Below the pieces are notes generated by a model, which was given only the letters and a program-made list of their open reading frames with translations, made no database searches and was not told where the DNA came from. Made by a program: the position numbers and the translations under genes. DNA of 64,000 nt from Gentiana macrophylla (Eukaryota > Streptophyta > Magnoliopsida > Gentianales > Gentianaceae): positions 59,155,852 to 59,219,851 of the forward strand of contig CM047815.1 of NCBI GenBank assembly GCA_026214975.1. Reading direction: 5' to 3'. Numbering within the stretch: the stretch's first letter is position 1; each line of letters opens with the position of its first letter. Below are positions 51,140 to 62,913 of the stretch, piece by piece.

Positions 51140-51610
51140 GATATATCGTTTTATGAAGTGACACCTTATGCAGTGAAACTCAATGACATGAACATTTTAT
51201 GAAGTGACACTCAATGACAACAATATTTTATGAAGTGACACCCTATGCAGTGACACCATCGTATTCAATGTGAATGCAATCAAAATAGTCGTATATTCAC
51301 CATCAAATGTTAGTATATTTTCTCCTTAATTGGATTTGTGAGAAAATATACTTATTTTACAAAGTTACCAAACTTTTAAGCAAAAGAGACCCGTGATATC
51401 AACATTTTATGCAGTGACATCCACAATCATATTTGCAGTGATATCAACATTTTATGCAGTGACATATATGCGTGACATCAACAATTTATGCAGTGACATC
51501 GGTAATCAAATATGCAGTGACATCGGCAATCAAATATGCATGACATCAACAATTTATGCAGTGAGATCGGCAATCAAATATGCAGTGACATCAACATTTT
51601 ATCTGTAGTG
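51140..51610. repeat. Diverged A/T-rich satellite patches related to the minisatellite
   Basis: Units such as TTTTATGCAGTGACATCAAC and TTTTATGAAGTGACACC recur. They keep the ATGCAGTGACA core of the main array in an A/T-rich context. Similar units recur at about 52080-52165. Confidence 0.85.
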
Positions 51611-51776
51611 CAATGCACATAACTGATCAAAGAGCCAGCATAACAAATTACCCAAATTATAATGTCAACTATAGCAAGTTAAAGTTTACCGATGCAAACC
51701 AATGATTTAAAGATCTTAAGCATCCTATCATCATAATATATGACTTCTTGCTTTGTTATTGTATCAGGTTTATGAT

Positions 51777-51962
51777 GTATTCACCACCGCGATTCATTGA
51801 CCACTGCAATGCAGTGACCACCTCGATGCATTGACCACCCCTGATCTTTTACCACCGCGATGCAGTGGCCACCCCGATGCAGAGATACCGTGATGCAATG
51901 ACCACCTCCGATGCAGAGACACCGCGATGCAGTGACCACCCCCGATGCATCGCGGTGTCTCT
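51777..51962. repeat. Second minisatellite block ending in an inverted repeat
   Basis: About eleven CACCGCGATGCAGTGAC-type units lie here. The last is followed by a perfect 17-bp inverted copy: 51915-51931 (AGAGACACCGCGATGCA) pairs with 51946-51962, with a 14-base loop. Confidence 0.9.
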
Positions 51963-52165
51963 TTAGCGTCCAGAAAAAAAACTACTTTTTTAGCGTCCGA
52001 AAAAAAATACCGTCCAGAAAACGAAAATGAAAAAATAGGGATAGTTTTGTCTAGTTACTAATTTTATGTCCTTATAACCAACATTTTATGAAATGACAGT
52101 CAATGACAAAAACATTTTATGATGTGACACACTATGTAGTGACACTCAATGACACCGACATTTTA

Positions 52166-53102
52166 TTCCAAGGACCAACATCACTTCCCCGGGCACGTCC
52201 ATCCATCCGTAGAGACATATATTGCGTAGCATAACAGAAAAGCAGTTCAATCGTTCAATAAAAAAGATAGATTTCAACGTGAAGTTATATTTCAAAATAG
52301 AATTCCAAAAATTACATCTCAATACTTACTAGTACTCAACAGCACATAGCACCCACTCCCAAACAATCCCTTTCCTTCTCCTATTTTCTTCCTTTTCTTC
52401 CCTTAATTTAATCCTTTCAATGTCTTCTCAAGCTAAACATCCTTCTCCCCTTCTTCTCCCCCATATAAAACTACCTCAAACCCCCACCCATTTCTCAGCA
52501 AAATTTCATCAAGCAATTACAAGGATAATTTGGTTTTGACCATTTAATCACCGATTCTTTCAACAAAAAAAAAGCCAAAAAAAAAGGGGGCACAACCCCA
52601 GTCAAACAAAACAAAAATAGCCTATATGAAAACCACAAAAGAGACACAAAAAAGAGATAGGTGTGACTGTAGCAACTCTCCATAAAGCAACAGCAATGAA
52701 TTAAGCATAAGTCATAACCAAAAAAGAACCATGGACCTGCTGCAATTGCTTTTTGACCTCCATTTAGCTCCCAATACATAGTCAGGGAAGAGAGCCATCA
52801 GTTATCCCAAATTCCCAATCAATGTGTAACGTTGAGCAACTGAAAACATAAAAGGAAAACCACAGCACCCCAACATTTCTTCAAATTTATTATTATGGAC
52901 CCAGAAGAAAGCCCCGAAGATCCATGAACATGCCACTGCCTCTCTCGGTGCCCATTTCTAAGTATTCAAAAACGATGAAACTGAAGACTATAGTTGGCCG
53001 GACTGATGGCGGAATCAGGTTGACTGCTAATTGGATTTAGAAAGAAAGAAAAAGAAGACAATAAAAAAACAAAAGATCTGAACTGAACTTAGAAAAAAAA
53101 GA
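52166..53102. other. Non-coding stretch between the minisatellite region and the Tat element
   Basis: It is C/T-rich around 52370-52500 on the plus strand and A-rich around 52560-52630. I see no domain, RNA gene or clear repeat. A 94-codon minus-strand open frame at 52495-52779 is hydrophobic but has no recognised family and no supporting context. Confidence 0.5.
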
Positions 53103-53701
53103 TGTCACCTGTATTGAGGCAATAGATTTTGCAGAGATGGTTGGGGGCTCGTCAGAGATGGCTGAAATCACAGGAGTTTGATGCTGCTGGATAATGCACC
53201 ACCAATGAAATGGAGTCACGTGTAATCTAAGGGTGTGCTGTAAGAGATCGAATGGCTGTTGCTTGTTGGAAAGGTAATGTTTTTGGGTGTTTAATGGCTG
53301 AGTCCAAGAATGTATCTTGGATTGCCTACGTATCCTGTTATAATGTCCAGGAATCAAGCCTTACGTAGTTCCTGGAATGATGTATTTATAGGCACATGTC
53401 CTTCTTCTGCCCTAAACTAGGGGCGGTTTGGTATATTGACATAAATACCCCTAAATGGGCCTTGCCCCCTTGCCCAAGTAACCTGTTGGATGTGGGCCCA
53501 AGAGCCTAGTCTGGAGTCTAAGGTATCGAGTCGATGGACACCGACGTGGGTGTTCAAGTTCGGACACTTGTGGAATTTCCTCTGAGCCTCGGCCTTCACT
53601 GGTGCGTCTCGTATCAATCCGAGGTGGATCACAGACTTTTCCACCTGCCAGATGGACCTATCGGATAATTCCACGTGGAGGAGTGAATCCCGGTATCGTC
53701 A
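53103..53701 (-). repeat. Probable 3' LTR of the Tat element
   Basis: Read on the minus strand it would start TGACGATACC right after a GGGGGG-containing purine stretch and end GGTGACA, about 600 bp. A GCCTATAAATAC box lies at about 53378-53389, which would put transcription start about 345 bp into the LTR. The limits rest on TG/CA ends and the purine tract only, because no second LTR is in the window. Confidence 0.45.
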
Positions 53702-53916
53702 TAAGCCCCCCAGATCGGAAGGAAGCTCATCTCGAGATGCTGATGTCGGGTCTGAAAATTTGAATGACCTCTCTGACACGTGGTCCTCTTTAGGCGGGAA
53801 CACAGCTGTCTTTCCTAGCCAATGTAGGCTGTCGTAGGGTGACGTCACACTGTACCAGCATTAATGGGTGTAGGAAACGAAGCGTTTTTCCTAGCCTACT
53901 ACCCTTGATTCTCGCG

Positions 53917-53932
53917 TTATATATTCTATAAC
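53917..53932 (+). promoter_or_regulatory. TATA-like box of the antisense gene in the Tat element
   Basis: TTATATATTCTATAAC lies about 190 bp before the ATG at 54120 on the plus strand. It is followed by a C/T-rich leader. Position and sequence suit a separate promoter for the opposite-strand gene; this is inference. Confidence 0.5.
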
Positions 53933-54119
53933 TGCCCCTAATTTTCACCTTTTCAAATCATTTGCAAGATATACACGCATATAAGGAGTCCAGGCCACAG
54001 AAGCCTCCCACTTGCTATTACGCCTTCTGCAAATCTCAGTTTTCGTCTAAAATCTCAAGTAAGCCCCAGTTTACTCAAGTTTTTTCTTTGTCTTTTATTT
54101 CTTTGCCCTCTTCACCCCC

Positions 54120-56235
54120 ATGTCAAATAGCGAAAGCGATTCCCAAAATAGAGAGGAGGTTGTTGAAATTGAAGAAGAGTCGACGGAGGAAACAATTTCT
54201 GAGCATCCAAGTATCTCCGGCGAGAAAGCTACCGGAGAAGAAGAAGAAGAAGGAGAAGACGGAGGAGAAGGGAGAGGAGAAGAGGAATCGTCTTCTCGAC
54301 CCGTGGCCAGACGCCAAACCAGGATGAAGGGCCAAGGGCCGTATGGTTGCATATCCAACCTCACCCCAGAAAAAGCCTAAGTCATTTGTCTTCGATATGG
54401 CATTCCTTACTCCTCTGATCATATCAAAGTTTCACACGGCCAGCATCAGTTCGCCTGTGACCCTCCCCCCGGGATCTGTGCCATCTACGAGGCGCAATTG
54501 AGGGAAGGACTTCGATTTCCTTTTGATCCGTGTCTCATCGCAATCCTTCAACACTACAAGATCTGTGTCACCCAGCTCGCTCCCAATGGGGTTAGGAGCG
54601 TAATGGGTTTCGTGCTGGCGTGTCGAATCGCCAAGGTTGAGTTCTCGGTTCGACTATTTCGCCAGTATTATGCCTTGTCAAGCTTGCAGGACGCGGGGTG
54701 GTACACATTTCAGAAGCGTCCTCTGGCGTCGGAATTTGTGAGAAAGGTGACCTCGTCTCAGGGCGATTGGAAGCCTAATTTCTTTTTTATCCGACATGGA
54801 CTAGTGGGTATCGACATCCACACTTGGTATAGGAGGCCGCATAAATGGCATGATCGACTTGACTCGGATGTTCCCACTGGGTGCGGGATTATTGAGAGCA
54901 TTCATCCCAACATCTCGACTCAAAGTCTGCATTCTCTGTATCCTTTCGCTGACATCGAGACGGCCGGACCTGGCGCCTATCTGGGACTCGACGAGGACGT
55001 TCGAGTTTTGCGTAGGATACTTTTTCGCTATGTAGAGCCGTTACACTTTTGTTTTTTGAGATCGATTAAGGTTTTTTGTAATGTATTAATGCCGATTTGT
55101 CTCTGTTTACAGTGGAACATTTTTCAAAGTTGGAGGCATTGGGTAAGATGCCCGATCCCAAGAAGAAGGACCCCAAGAAAATCCAAGAGATGGCCGGCAT
55201 CAAATCGAAAAAGCCCGCGTTTGGTGGTACATCCGCAGGACAGAGAGGATCGACCCGAACTCCTGCCCTTGTATCGACATCTGAGATTTTAAGAGGTCAA
55301 CCTGACGAGGCTAGGGTGGTAGAGCAGACCGAAGGTGACCTCATCTCGAGAAAGCGCCAGAAAACAACCGAGGTGCGACATGGGGTCGGAAAGGAGACCC
55401 GTAATCTTGCCCCCCCGAATTCCACTGACCTGATCCCTGAGACGAGCGTGGCAGAGATGGAGGCCATGACTCCGGATGAGCTACACGACCTTATTATGAA
55501 GAGCAATCGAGTTGTATGTCTTCTTTTATTTCCCTTGTAGCTTCGTAATGTTTTGCCTGATTTCGACGTTAACGGCGTTTCTCTTTGCAGGCTCGACTCG
55601 CTACTAAAGTAGCTCTGAACAGAATTGAGTCTCCCGCAGCAGCTTTGGAGGAGCAGAAAAAGACTATCGCTACCCTGACCTCCGAGCTCGAGAAGCTGAA
55701 GGCCAAAGTCAACAAGTTGGATGATCGACGCGTGAGGCCCGAGTCCGATCTGTCTAAAGCACGAGAAAGACATCTCCACTAGGGGAAGCCGAGTGGCGCA
55801 TGAGTGAAATCGGAGTTGGACGAGACTAGAAATTTGGCGGCCGCATCTACCAAGGCTCGAGGCGATCTTCAGCTCGAGGTTGATAGCTTCCCAACTCGCT
55901 TAGAAGCAACTAAGAAGGACTTCTTGACGTCGGAGGAGTTTGATAACGACTTGTCGCTACTGATGTCTCAAGCAATGAAGGGGGGATTCTCGAACGCGCT
56001 GGATCAAGTCAAGATGGTCATTCCTGACTTTGAGGTTAAAAGTATCGAGAAGGCCTATTTGTATGATCCAGAGTCCATCCCTCGATATGGTCGATATATC
56101 ACCGACTTCAAGGCTGGCGTGTCTCTTTATGACAAGTATGTGGTCCCTGCTCTGGAGGGAGACGGAGCGGAGAACGACATGTTGGAAGAGCAGGTTGATC
56201 CCAACACTTCCACCTCAAATCAGCCAGCTGCCTGA
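54120..56235 (+). pseudogene. Spliced antisense gene of the Tat element (Transposase_28 'putative gypsy-type transposon' family)
   Basis: The frame starts at 54120 with an acidic Ser/Glu-rich N-terminus. A globular region with DPPPGICAIYEAQLREGLRF, YKICVTQLAPNGVRSVMGF and FFFIRHGLVGI follows, as in the plant PF04195 family, whose members occur in Gypsy elements. A basic/polar region and a coiled coil come next (LEEQKKTIATLTSELEKLKA), then a conserved tail to a stop at 56233. One intron is clear at 55514-55590 (GTATGTC...TTTGCAG, phase 0 both sides); another lies between about 55000 and 55132. It is broken by a TAA at 54378 and by a stop plus frameshift near 55780-55804. Its role is unknown; Grande-like elements carry a comparable antisense gene. 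Confidence 0.8.
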
Positions 56236-57129
56236 TGATGTTTCCTTGTTTATCTTTCTAAGCAATTTGATTCGATTTGGTTGTAATACTTTTGACATTT
56301 TTATTTGTTTGAACTTGCATTTCATTGATTCGACCTTCTAGACTTGAACCTTCTCAATCTGCATTCTGTCTTTTGATCCTTAGACTTTTTATCGAATGTC
56401 TTTTGTTTCTTATTGACCGTTTGTTCATGGTGTAGTCCTTTTGAACTTAATTCTCTTGAAAATGTTGTCTTATGGAATGTAGTTGTCTTATGGGATGTAG
56501 TCCTTTGGACTTAATTCCCCTCTGGCCCTTCGAAGTGTATTAGGAGCACATGACTCGTAGTACACTTGAGTATGAGTCGACCTAGCACTGTGCTGCCTTA
56601 TTGGCTTGACTTGGCTTTGTGGTCGGAGCTCGATTCGACTATCCTACCTTGTCAGGCTTATAAGGACATCAAATTTAGTAGTCCATACTCGACTGTCGCA
56701 CATCGGGGTGCTTATGATCTGGTCGAGTTAGGGATCCTTCGTGGGATCATCCGACTGCTTAGCATCGTGGCTTAGTGGCATGTCGGGAGTGATATTAGGA
56801 TTGTCAGTGACTTGGCTTTTTTCACTATTTTTGTTTTAACTCCATCGTATCGATGGATCGTAGCTCGAAAGTGATATAAGCATTGTCAGTGACTTGGCTT
56901 TATTCACCGTACCATGCCGAGTTGGTCGGGTCGGAGAGATGATGTCGTGGTCGTTTTTTGCGCTTTTTCTTCTGCCCCCTTTTTCTTTTTCATACGATCT
57001 TGCAAATGTAGCGTAATTAAAAAGGAAAAGAAAGCATGCTGAATAAAAGGCATCGAAATATAATGTCATATCGACCTATTACAACTGATGAAAGTAGAAA
57101 CGCAAAAGTCATGAGATGAAAAAATAACT
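56236..57129. other. Spacer between the converging antisense gene and Tat pol
   Basis: No coding domain is visible. A GTCAGTGACTTGGCTTT segment occurs twice in a related context (about 56803 and 56887), along with repeated TTATGGGATGTAGT words near 56470-56510. Both genes end towards this spacer, so it should hold their 3' ends. Confidence 0.6.
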
Positions 57130-60100
57130 TTAAACATAATATTTTCTGAGGTTGGTGGCATGCCAAGTTCGAGGCACTGTGCTTCCATCCGACCTGCCCA
57201 ACTTATACGACCCTTTAGGATGCACCTTTAAGATTTTATACGGACCTTCCCAATTCGGCTCGAGCTTGCCTATTGGGTCCTGCTTGCTGGCTTCATTTTT
57301 CCTCAATACGAGGTCTCCTACTTGGAAGTATTTGTATTTCACCCTCGCGTTGTAATACTGTGAAATTTTCCTCTTGTAACTGGCCATTCGATATGCTGCC
57401 ATCTCTCTCTTTTCTTCGACGTTATCTTTTTCTTCCTTTAGATCGGCAGCATTAGTTTCGACATTGTAAGCTAAAACACGAGGTGAAGCTAGTCCGATCT
57501 CCGCAGGTATCACTGCTTCGCATCCATAGGCCATAGCAAAAGGAGTCTCTTGGGTAGCTGAATTGGGTGCTGTTCGATATGACCACAAAGATATCTTTGA
57601 GTAATCGAAAATGCCCAATCTCGACCTTCGTCTTCCAACCGCTTCTTCAACCCAAACTTGATTTGCCTGTTTGTCTGCTCGACCTGTCCATTGGACTGAG
57701 GTCGGTCCACCGATGTCGTTCTATGTTCGATCTTGAATTCTTTCAACCAATTCTGCACTCTATCGTCCAGAAACTGAGTCCCGTTATCCGAGATCAGATA
57801 ATTTGGAATCCCAAACCTGCACAAAATATTTTCCCATAGAAATTTTTTAATGGTCTGAGCCCTGATGTCAGTGAGAGCTTTGGCCTCGACCCATTTGGTA
57901 AAATAATCAACCGCAACGACCACATATTTGAAATTCCCTGGAGCTCGAGGTAAGGGCCCGACTATGTCGACCCCCCACTCATCAAACGGCCATACCGACT
58001 CGATGGCATTCATCTCTCGTGCTTGTTGATGAGTCACCACGTCATGCACTTCGCAAGCCCTGCAACTCATAACTAAACGATTGGCATCCTTCTGCATGGA
58101 CGGCCAAAAATAGCCTGCCAGTTTGCATTTTCTTGCCAACATCCGAGCTCCGCAATGATTACCACAAACGTCTCGATGTATTTCTTCGAGAAGATAAGCC
58201 CCCTCGTCTTCCGATGCACATCGCATCCAAGGAGTTACAAACGATTTCAGATAAAGCACATAGTCGAACGAGAGGCGTACCTGAGGCTTGAAGCGGATTT
58301 TCCTGGCTTGAGATTTATCGGAGGGAGAATTCATCTTTCAAATATAGAGCTATAGGGTCCATCCATGTCGACCCCGAACCACCGTTGCACGTCGACTTCA
58401 TTATAGCCGCTTCGGCTAACATTTCTACCAGGACTTTCCTTTTCGACCTAAAATTCGATGCGAGTTTAGACAACGCATCGGCCCGTTTATTCTCACTTCG
58501 GGGTACCTGCTCGACACGTACCGTCTTGAACTTTGTCATCAGTCCCTGAACCACTCTCAGATAATTCTTCATAGATTCTTCTTTGGCCTCATACTCGCCT
58601 CGTATGTGGTTCACTACGAGCTGAGAGTCGCTGTACACTAGGAGGTTCTCGACCCCCAACTTCAATGCCAGCTTTAAACCAGTGATCATTGCCTCATACT
58701 CGGCTTCGTTATTTGTAGCCTTGAACTCGAATCTTAACGCATAAGGGAACTCTTCTCCCTTAGGGCTGACCAATAACAAACCAGCCCCAGCTCATTCTCT
58801 ACTCGAGGCACCATCAACATGGATGGTCCACTGCTCACCTTGTGACTGCTTATCCTGTTCCAACTAAATTGACAATCCTTCTGCTATGAAGTCTGCCAGA
58901 GCTTGACCCTTAATGGCTGTGCGAGGTAGAAACTCGATATCATACTCGGCTAGCTCGACCACCCATTTGGCCAATCGACCCGATGTCTCGGGCTTTGCCA
59001 AAATCTGTTTCAGGGGCTGGTCGGTGACCACAGAGATGGGGTGTGCTTGAAAGTAGGGTTTCAATTTCCTCGATGCATGAACTAGACTTAATGCCAATTT
59101 TTCAGCTGGCGTGTATCTGGTCTCGGGTCCATGCAATGCCTTGCTTACGAAATACACTGGGGTCTGTCCCTGGTCTCCATCTCGAACTAATACGGCACTC
59201 ACTGCCTCTTCACAGATTGCTAGATAAACCAGGAGTTTCTCTCCTTCTCGAGGTGAAGACAGTGTCGGTAAATCAGATAGATAATCCTTCAAATCATCGA
59301 ATGCTTTTTGGCACTTCTCGTCCCACTGGAACGGACTCGCTTTCTTTAATATCTTGAAGAATGGTAGGGCCCTTTGTTCTGATATTGACAAGAAACGGTT
59401 GAGGGCTGCCATCCGACCTGTCAACCGTTGCACCTCCTTTACGTTACGAGGCGTAGGCATGCTCTTCAAGGCCTCGATCTTATCCGGATTAGCTCTAATC
59501 CCATCTCTTGATATCATATACCCTAGAAACTTTCCCGATCGGACTCCAAACGTGCATTTCTTCGGATTGAGCTTCATGTTTGCGGCCCGCAGCACCTCGA
59601 AGACCTCTTTGACATCGACAAGAAACTGTCCCATGGACTTGCTCTTGATCAATAAGTCATCCACATAAACCTCCATGTTTCGACCTATCTGCTTCTTAAA
59701 AATTTTGTTGACCGCCCGCTGATAGGTAGCCCCTGCATTCTTAAGCCCAAATGGCATCGTCACGGCAAAAACGTGCCAAACTCGTGATAAAGCGCGTTTT
59801 TTCGAGTCTTGGGGTCCATAAAGATCTGATAATACCCCATGTACGCATCGAGAAACCCGAATACCTCGAATCCTAGTGTCGAGTCGACCAACTGGTCGAT
59901 CTTTGGTAGCGGGTAAGAATCCTTGGGGCATGCTTTGTTAAGATCCGTAAAGTCGACGCACATTCGCCAGGTCTGATCTGGATTTTTAACCAACACTGGA
60001 TTGGCTAACCAATCCGGGTAAAATACTTCTCTCACGATCCCAGCAATTAATAGCTTGTCAACTTCTTTCCTTACGGCTTCCTTCCTCTCAGGAGCCAGGT

Positions 60101-61320
60101 TTCTCTTCTTTTGCCGTATCGGCCTCTTTTTGGGATCGACGTTGAGTCGATGTACTGCTATGTCCGCCGATAGGCCAGGCATATCATCTGCCTTCCATGC
60201 AAAAACGTCTCGAAACTCAACTAGGAGATCGACCAAGGCTCTCATATCGGGGTGTGGCATCCACTTCCCGATCTGTACCCCTTGACCTTCTTCCTCTTTC
60301 CACACTCGAACTTCCTCTGTCAGGTCGGCGGAGACCCAGCTCCGATCTTCCTCTTCCTCAGGTATCAATTCCTCAACTAGCACCTGCCCAACCCCTTTTC
60401 CTTTAATCGTAACCAGACTACAATTCCTGGCTACCTCGACGTCTCCTTTGACTTCATGGGTGCCGTACCAGGTGGGGAACTTCATGCTGTTGTGGAATGT
60501 CGAGATAATGGCTCTGAGATCATATAAAGCTGGTCGACCTAATATCGCGTTGTACCCTGAAGGGGCCTTAACTACGACATAGGTCATTTCCATTGTTCGA
60601 CCATTTTCTCCATCTCCAACCGTAGTTAACAAACTGATCGACCCGACAGGGTGGATGGCTTGCCCTGTAAACCCAAATAAAGGTGTAGATAACGGAACAA
60701 TGTCTTCGTCCTTCAATCTCATGGCTTTGAAGGCTGAGTAGTAAAGGATATTAACGGCGCTCCCACTGTCGACACAAACTCTTTTTATTCGACCTCGGCT
60801 TATCACCGCCTCGATCACCAATCCTTCGCTATGACTGTGGGAACTCGGAACGTCATCCTTGGGGCCATAACCCACTTCCATCGTAAACCTGATCTTCTTT
60901 GAATCCCTTGATCTGTCCAATGAGTGCCGACTGGATCGAGGTCGATCCGACTCGTGTTCTGCAACAATCGTGTTGACGTCGTACCTGACGCGATTATCTC
61001 GATGCGGATCTCGGTTCTGATCTTCCTGACGGTCATCCCGCCGGTTGTCCCTGTATGTCGGGTCGGATGATTTTTCTCGACGATTCCGATTGTCCCGACG
61101 CGGAGATCGGTCCTTCTTTCCATTATAGCTTTTTCTCTTATACTCCCGACGGCCCTTTGGCTCGTCCTTTTCTGACCTATCTATCACTTCATCCAATCGA
61201 CCCTCTTGAATACAGGCGTCGATATCTCTCTTCAAATCGAAACATTCCTCCGTGTCGTGCCCCACGTCTCTGTGATAGTCGCAATAATTGTGAGTATTTT
61301 TTCTTTTCTCTGGGTCCTTG
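57130..61320 (-). pseudogene. Tat element gag end and pol, disrupted
   Basis: From 61320 on the minus strand come a gag zinc-knuckle-like end (YCDYHRDVGHDTEECFDLKR), an Arg/Asp-rich spacer and a protease (CVDSGSAVNILYY). Reverse transcriptase follows (WRMCVDFTDLNKACPKDSYP, then MEVYVDDLLIKS near 59660), then RNase H (TPVYFVSKALHGPETRYTPA). A second RNase H (58315-58779, FKATNNEAEYEAMITGLKLA, YSDSQLVVNHIRG) and integrase complete it: an HHCC region near 58140, then DIVGPLPRAPGNFKYVVVAV, SDNGTQFLD and SNGQVEQTNRQIK. The C-terminus ends at 57130. Stops at 58864 and 58791 and frameshifts near 59760-59930, 58320 and 57510-57620 inactivate it. Confidence 0.92.
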
Positions 61321-61334
61321 GACTACTAGAATTT

Positions 61335-61960
61335 CTCGGATTTGTGACGGAGGTTTTCGTCACAAATTTGTCACTAACGCTCGTTTGTGACGAATCAGTG
61401 ACGAATCCTCTTTCCGTCACGGAACACCCCGTTGCAAATTTTTGAGTCGAAATTAACCTTGTCACTAAGTTTTGTGACAAAATTGTGCCGAAAGTCATAC
61501 TTTGTGACATAGATATGACAAAAAATTTAGTGATAAATCTGCGACAAAAATTATATTTTGCAACGGATGTGTGACAAAATTTTCCGATAAGTTTGTGATG
61601 GAGTGTAGTGTCAAAGTTGCTTCATAAAATAACGACAAATGTACAACAAAAAAATACGACAATTTTGTAACCATTGTTTTTATGAAATAGTGATAACCAT
61701 ATCTTACAAATTTGATATGAATTTGTGACGATTGTTTACGATAAAATTGTGACAAAATTTTAGTGATTATTATGTGATGAATTCATGTGACAATTTTGGT
61801 ACCAAATTTAGTGATAAAAATGTGACAATTATTCCCTACACTTTTAAATTAATTTTGTGACGGTGTTTTACGACAAATTTGTGACAAATTTTACCTATTT
61901 TTGTAATGAATTATTGTGTCAAAATCAATAGTTGCAATGACTTTGTAACAAAATTTATAT
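61335..61960. repeat. TTTGTGACGA subterminal repeat region
   Basis: TTTGTGAC and its complement GTCACAAA recur every 15-40 bases, as in TTTGTGACGGAGG, CGTCACAAATTTGTCACTAA and TTTGTGACGAATCAGTGACG near the tip. The motif decays inward. This is the density and layout expected of CACTA protein-binding regions. Confidence 0.85.
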
Positions 61961-62913
61961 TTCACATTTTTACTATATTTATTATTTACAAAAATTATAT
62001 TCAATAATATAAATGTTCTCTTAAAAAAATGTTTCAATAGCATAAATAATCAAAACACTTCCATGATCATGAAAATGAAGCAAATCATTTTATTCATATT
62101 TGAGTCAAATAGCATTTCAAAACATGAAATCAATATTATTCATGGTCAACGGACAAATACAAGAGACTAATGGTTTTATCACCGAAAACATCTCAATCTT
62201 GTGAACGAGCAATCGTCTCTAAAAGTGTCTTGAGTTTTGCATCCCACTCAGATTCTTGACGGTGTTTTTAAACATCGTGAAGAACTTGTTTAAAATCATG
62301 ACGATCTCACTTGCACCGCTAGTACATGTCCGTTGTGGCCTCTTTCAGCATATCATCCGGAATCCGGGTCCCTTTGTTCCTAAGATATGGTAGCTAGGAC
62401 ACTGTCATTTGCTTTTAAAACTTCTCCGCCATGGCCACCCAAAAGTAACTCCATCCGGATAAACATGGGTCACAAGTGTCCAAGAAATTCAATAGCTGAG
62501 ATTACATTACACATTACCACAATGCTAAAATTAACATGAAAATGCATTGTAATTAGCTAGAAATATTACCTTGATCATCTCATTTCGTGCTGATGTCTGG
62601 CTCAATGCTAACAACGCTACTTGTGCATCAACTAATTCGGTTTGTTTTCCGTCGAATTCTTACCCAATATAGTATTAAGAAAGAGTTCCTTGATAGGTCC
62701 TGCTTTAATCTGAATCACTGTTATGCAGCACCACTTATCTGCATTATCAAGATAGAGCTAAGGGAACAATTATTAAAGTATATAAATGACTATCATGAGG
62801 CAAAACTCTCCTTATGCCCATGGTTCCTTGAATCAAATCAAGCAACAGAACTCAACATACTGGTTAACTCATCAAGATACTCTAGAAGATGACAAAACAG
62901 ATTGCAAGAACCT
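61961..62913. other. Interior of the second CACTA-like element, no gene recognised
   Basis: A 101-codon plus-strand open frame at 62587-62892 has no recognisable motif. Minus-strand pieces near 62200-62450 are broken. I cannot assign a family to any of this. Confidence 0.5.

Larger units (their letters stand above)
49145..52081. mobile_element. Candidate inverted-repeat element enclosing the minisatellite
   Basis: Positions 49145-49167 and 52058-52081 are inverted copies of a 23-24 bp sequence beginning TTGGTTATAAGGACA, with about two differences. Weaker similarity continues inward for about 25 bp (TAGACTCAAATACCC against TAGACAAAACTATCCC). Between them lie poly-T tracts, the minisatellite and its outliers, and no coding domain. 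Whether this is a transposon or a secondary product is not settled; no target duplication was identified. Confidence 0.5.
53103..61320 (-). mobile_element. Ty3/Gypsy element of the Tat lineage, 5' end lost
   Basis: On the minus strand the order is gag end, protease, reverse transcriptase, RNase H, a second RNase H and integrase (61320 to 57130). An opposite-strand gene (54120-56235) follows, and then a probable 3' LTR (53103-53701). A second RNase H plus an extra opposite-strand gene before the 3' LTR is characteristic of some Tat elements. The gag start and 5' LTR are missing, because a CACTA-like element begins at about 61321. Several stops and frameshifts make it defective. Confidence 0.85.

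Noticed and set aside
52495..52779. A hydrophobic 94-codon minus-strand frame suggesting a membrane protein
   Set aside because: It arises from A/C-rich low-complexity sequence read in reverse, with no homology recognised and no splice or promoter context.
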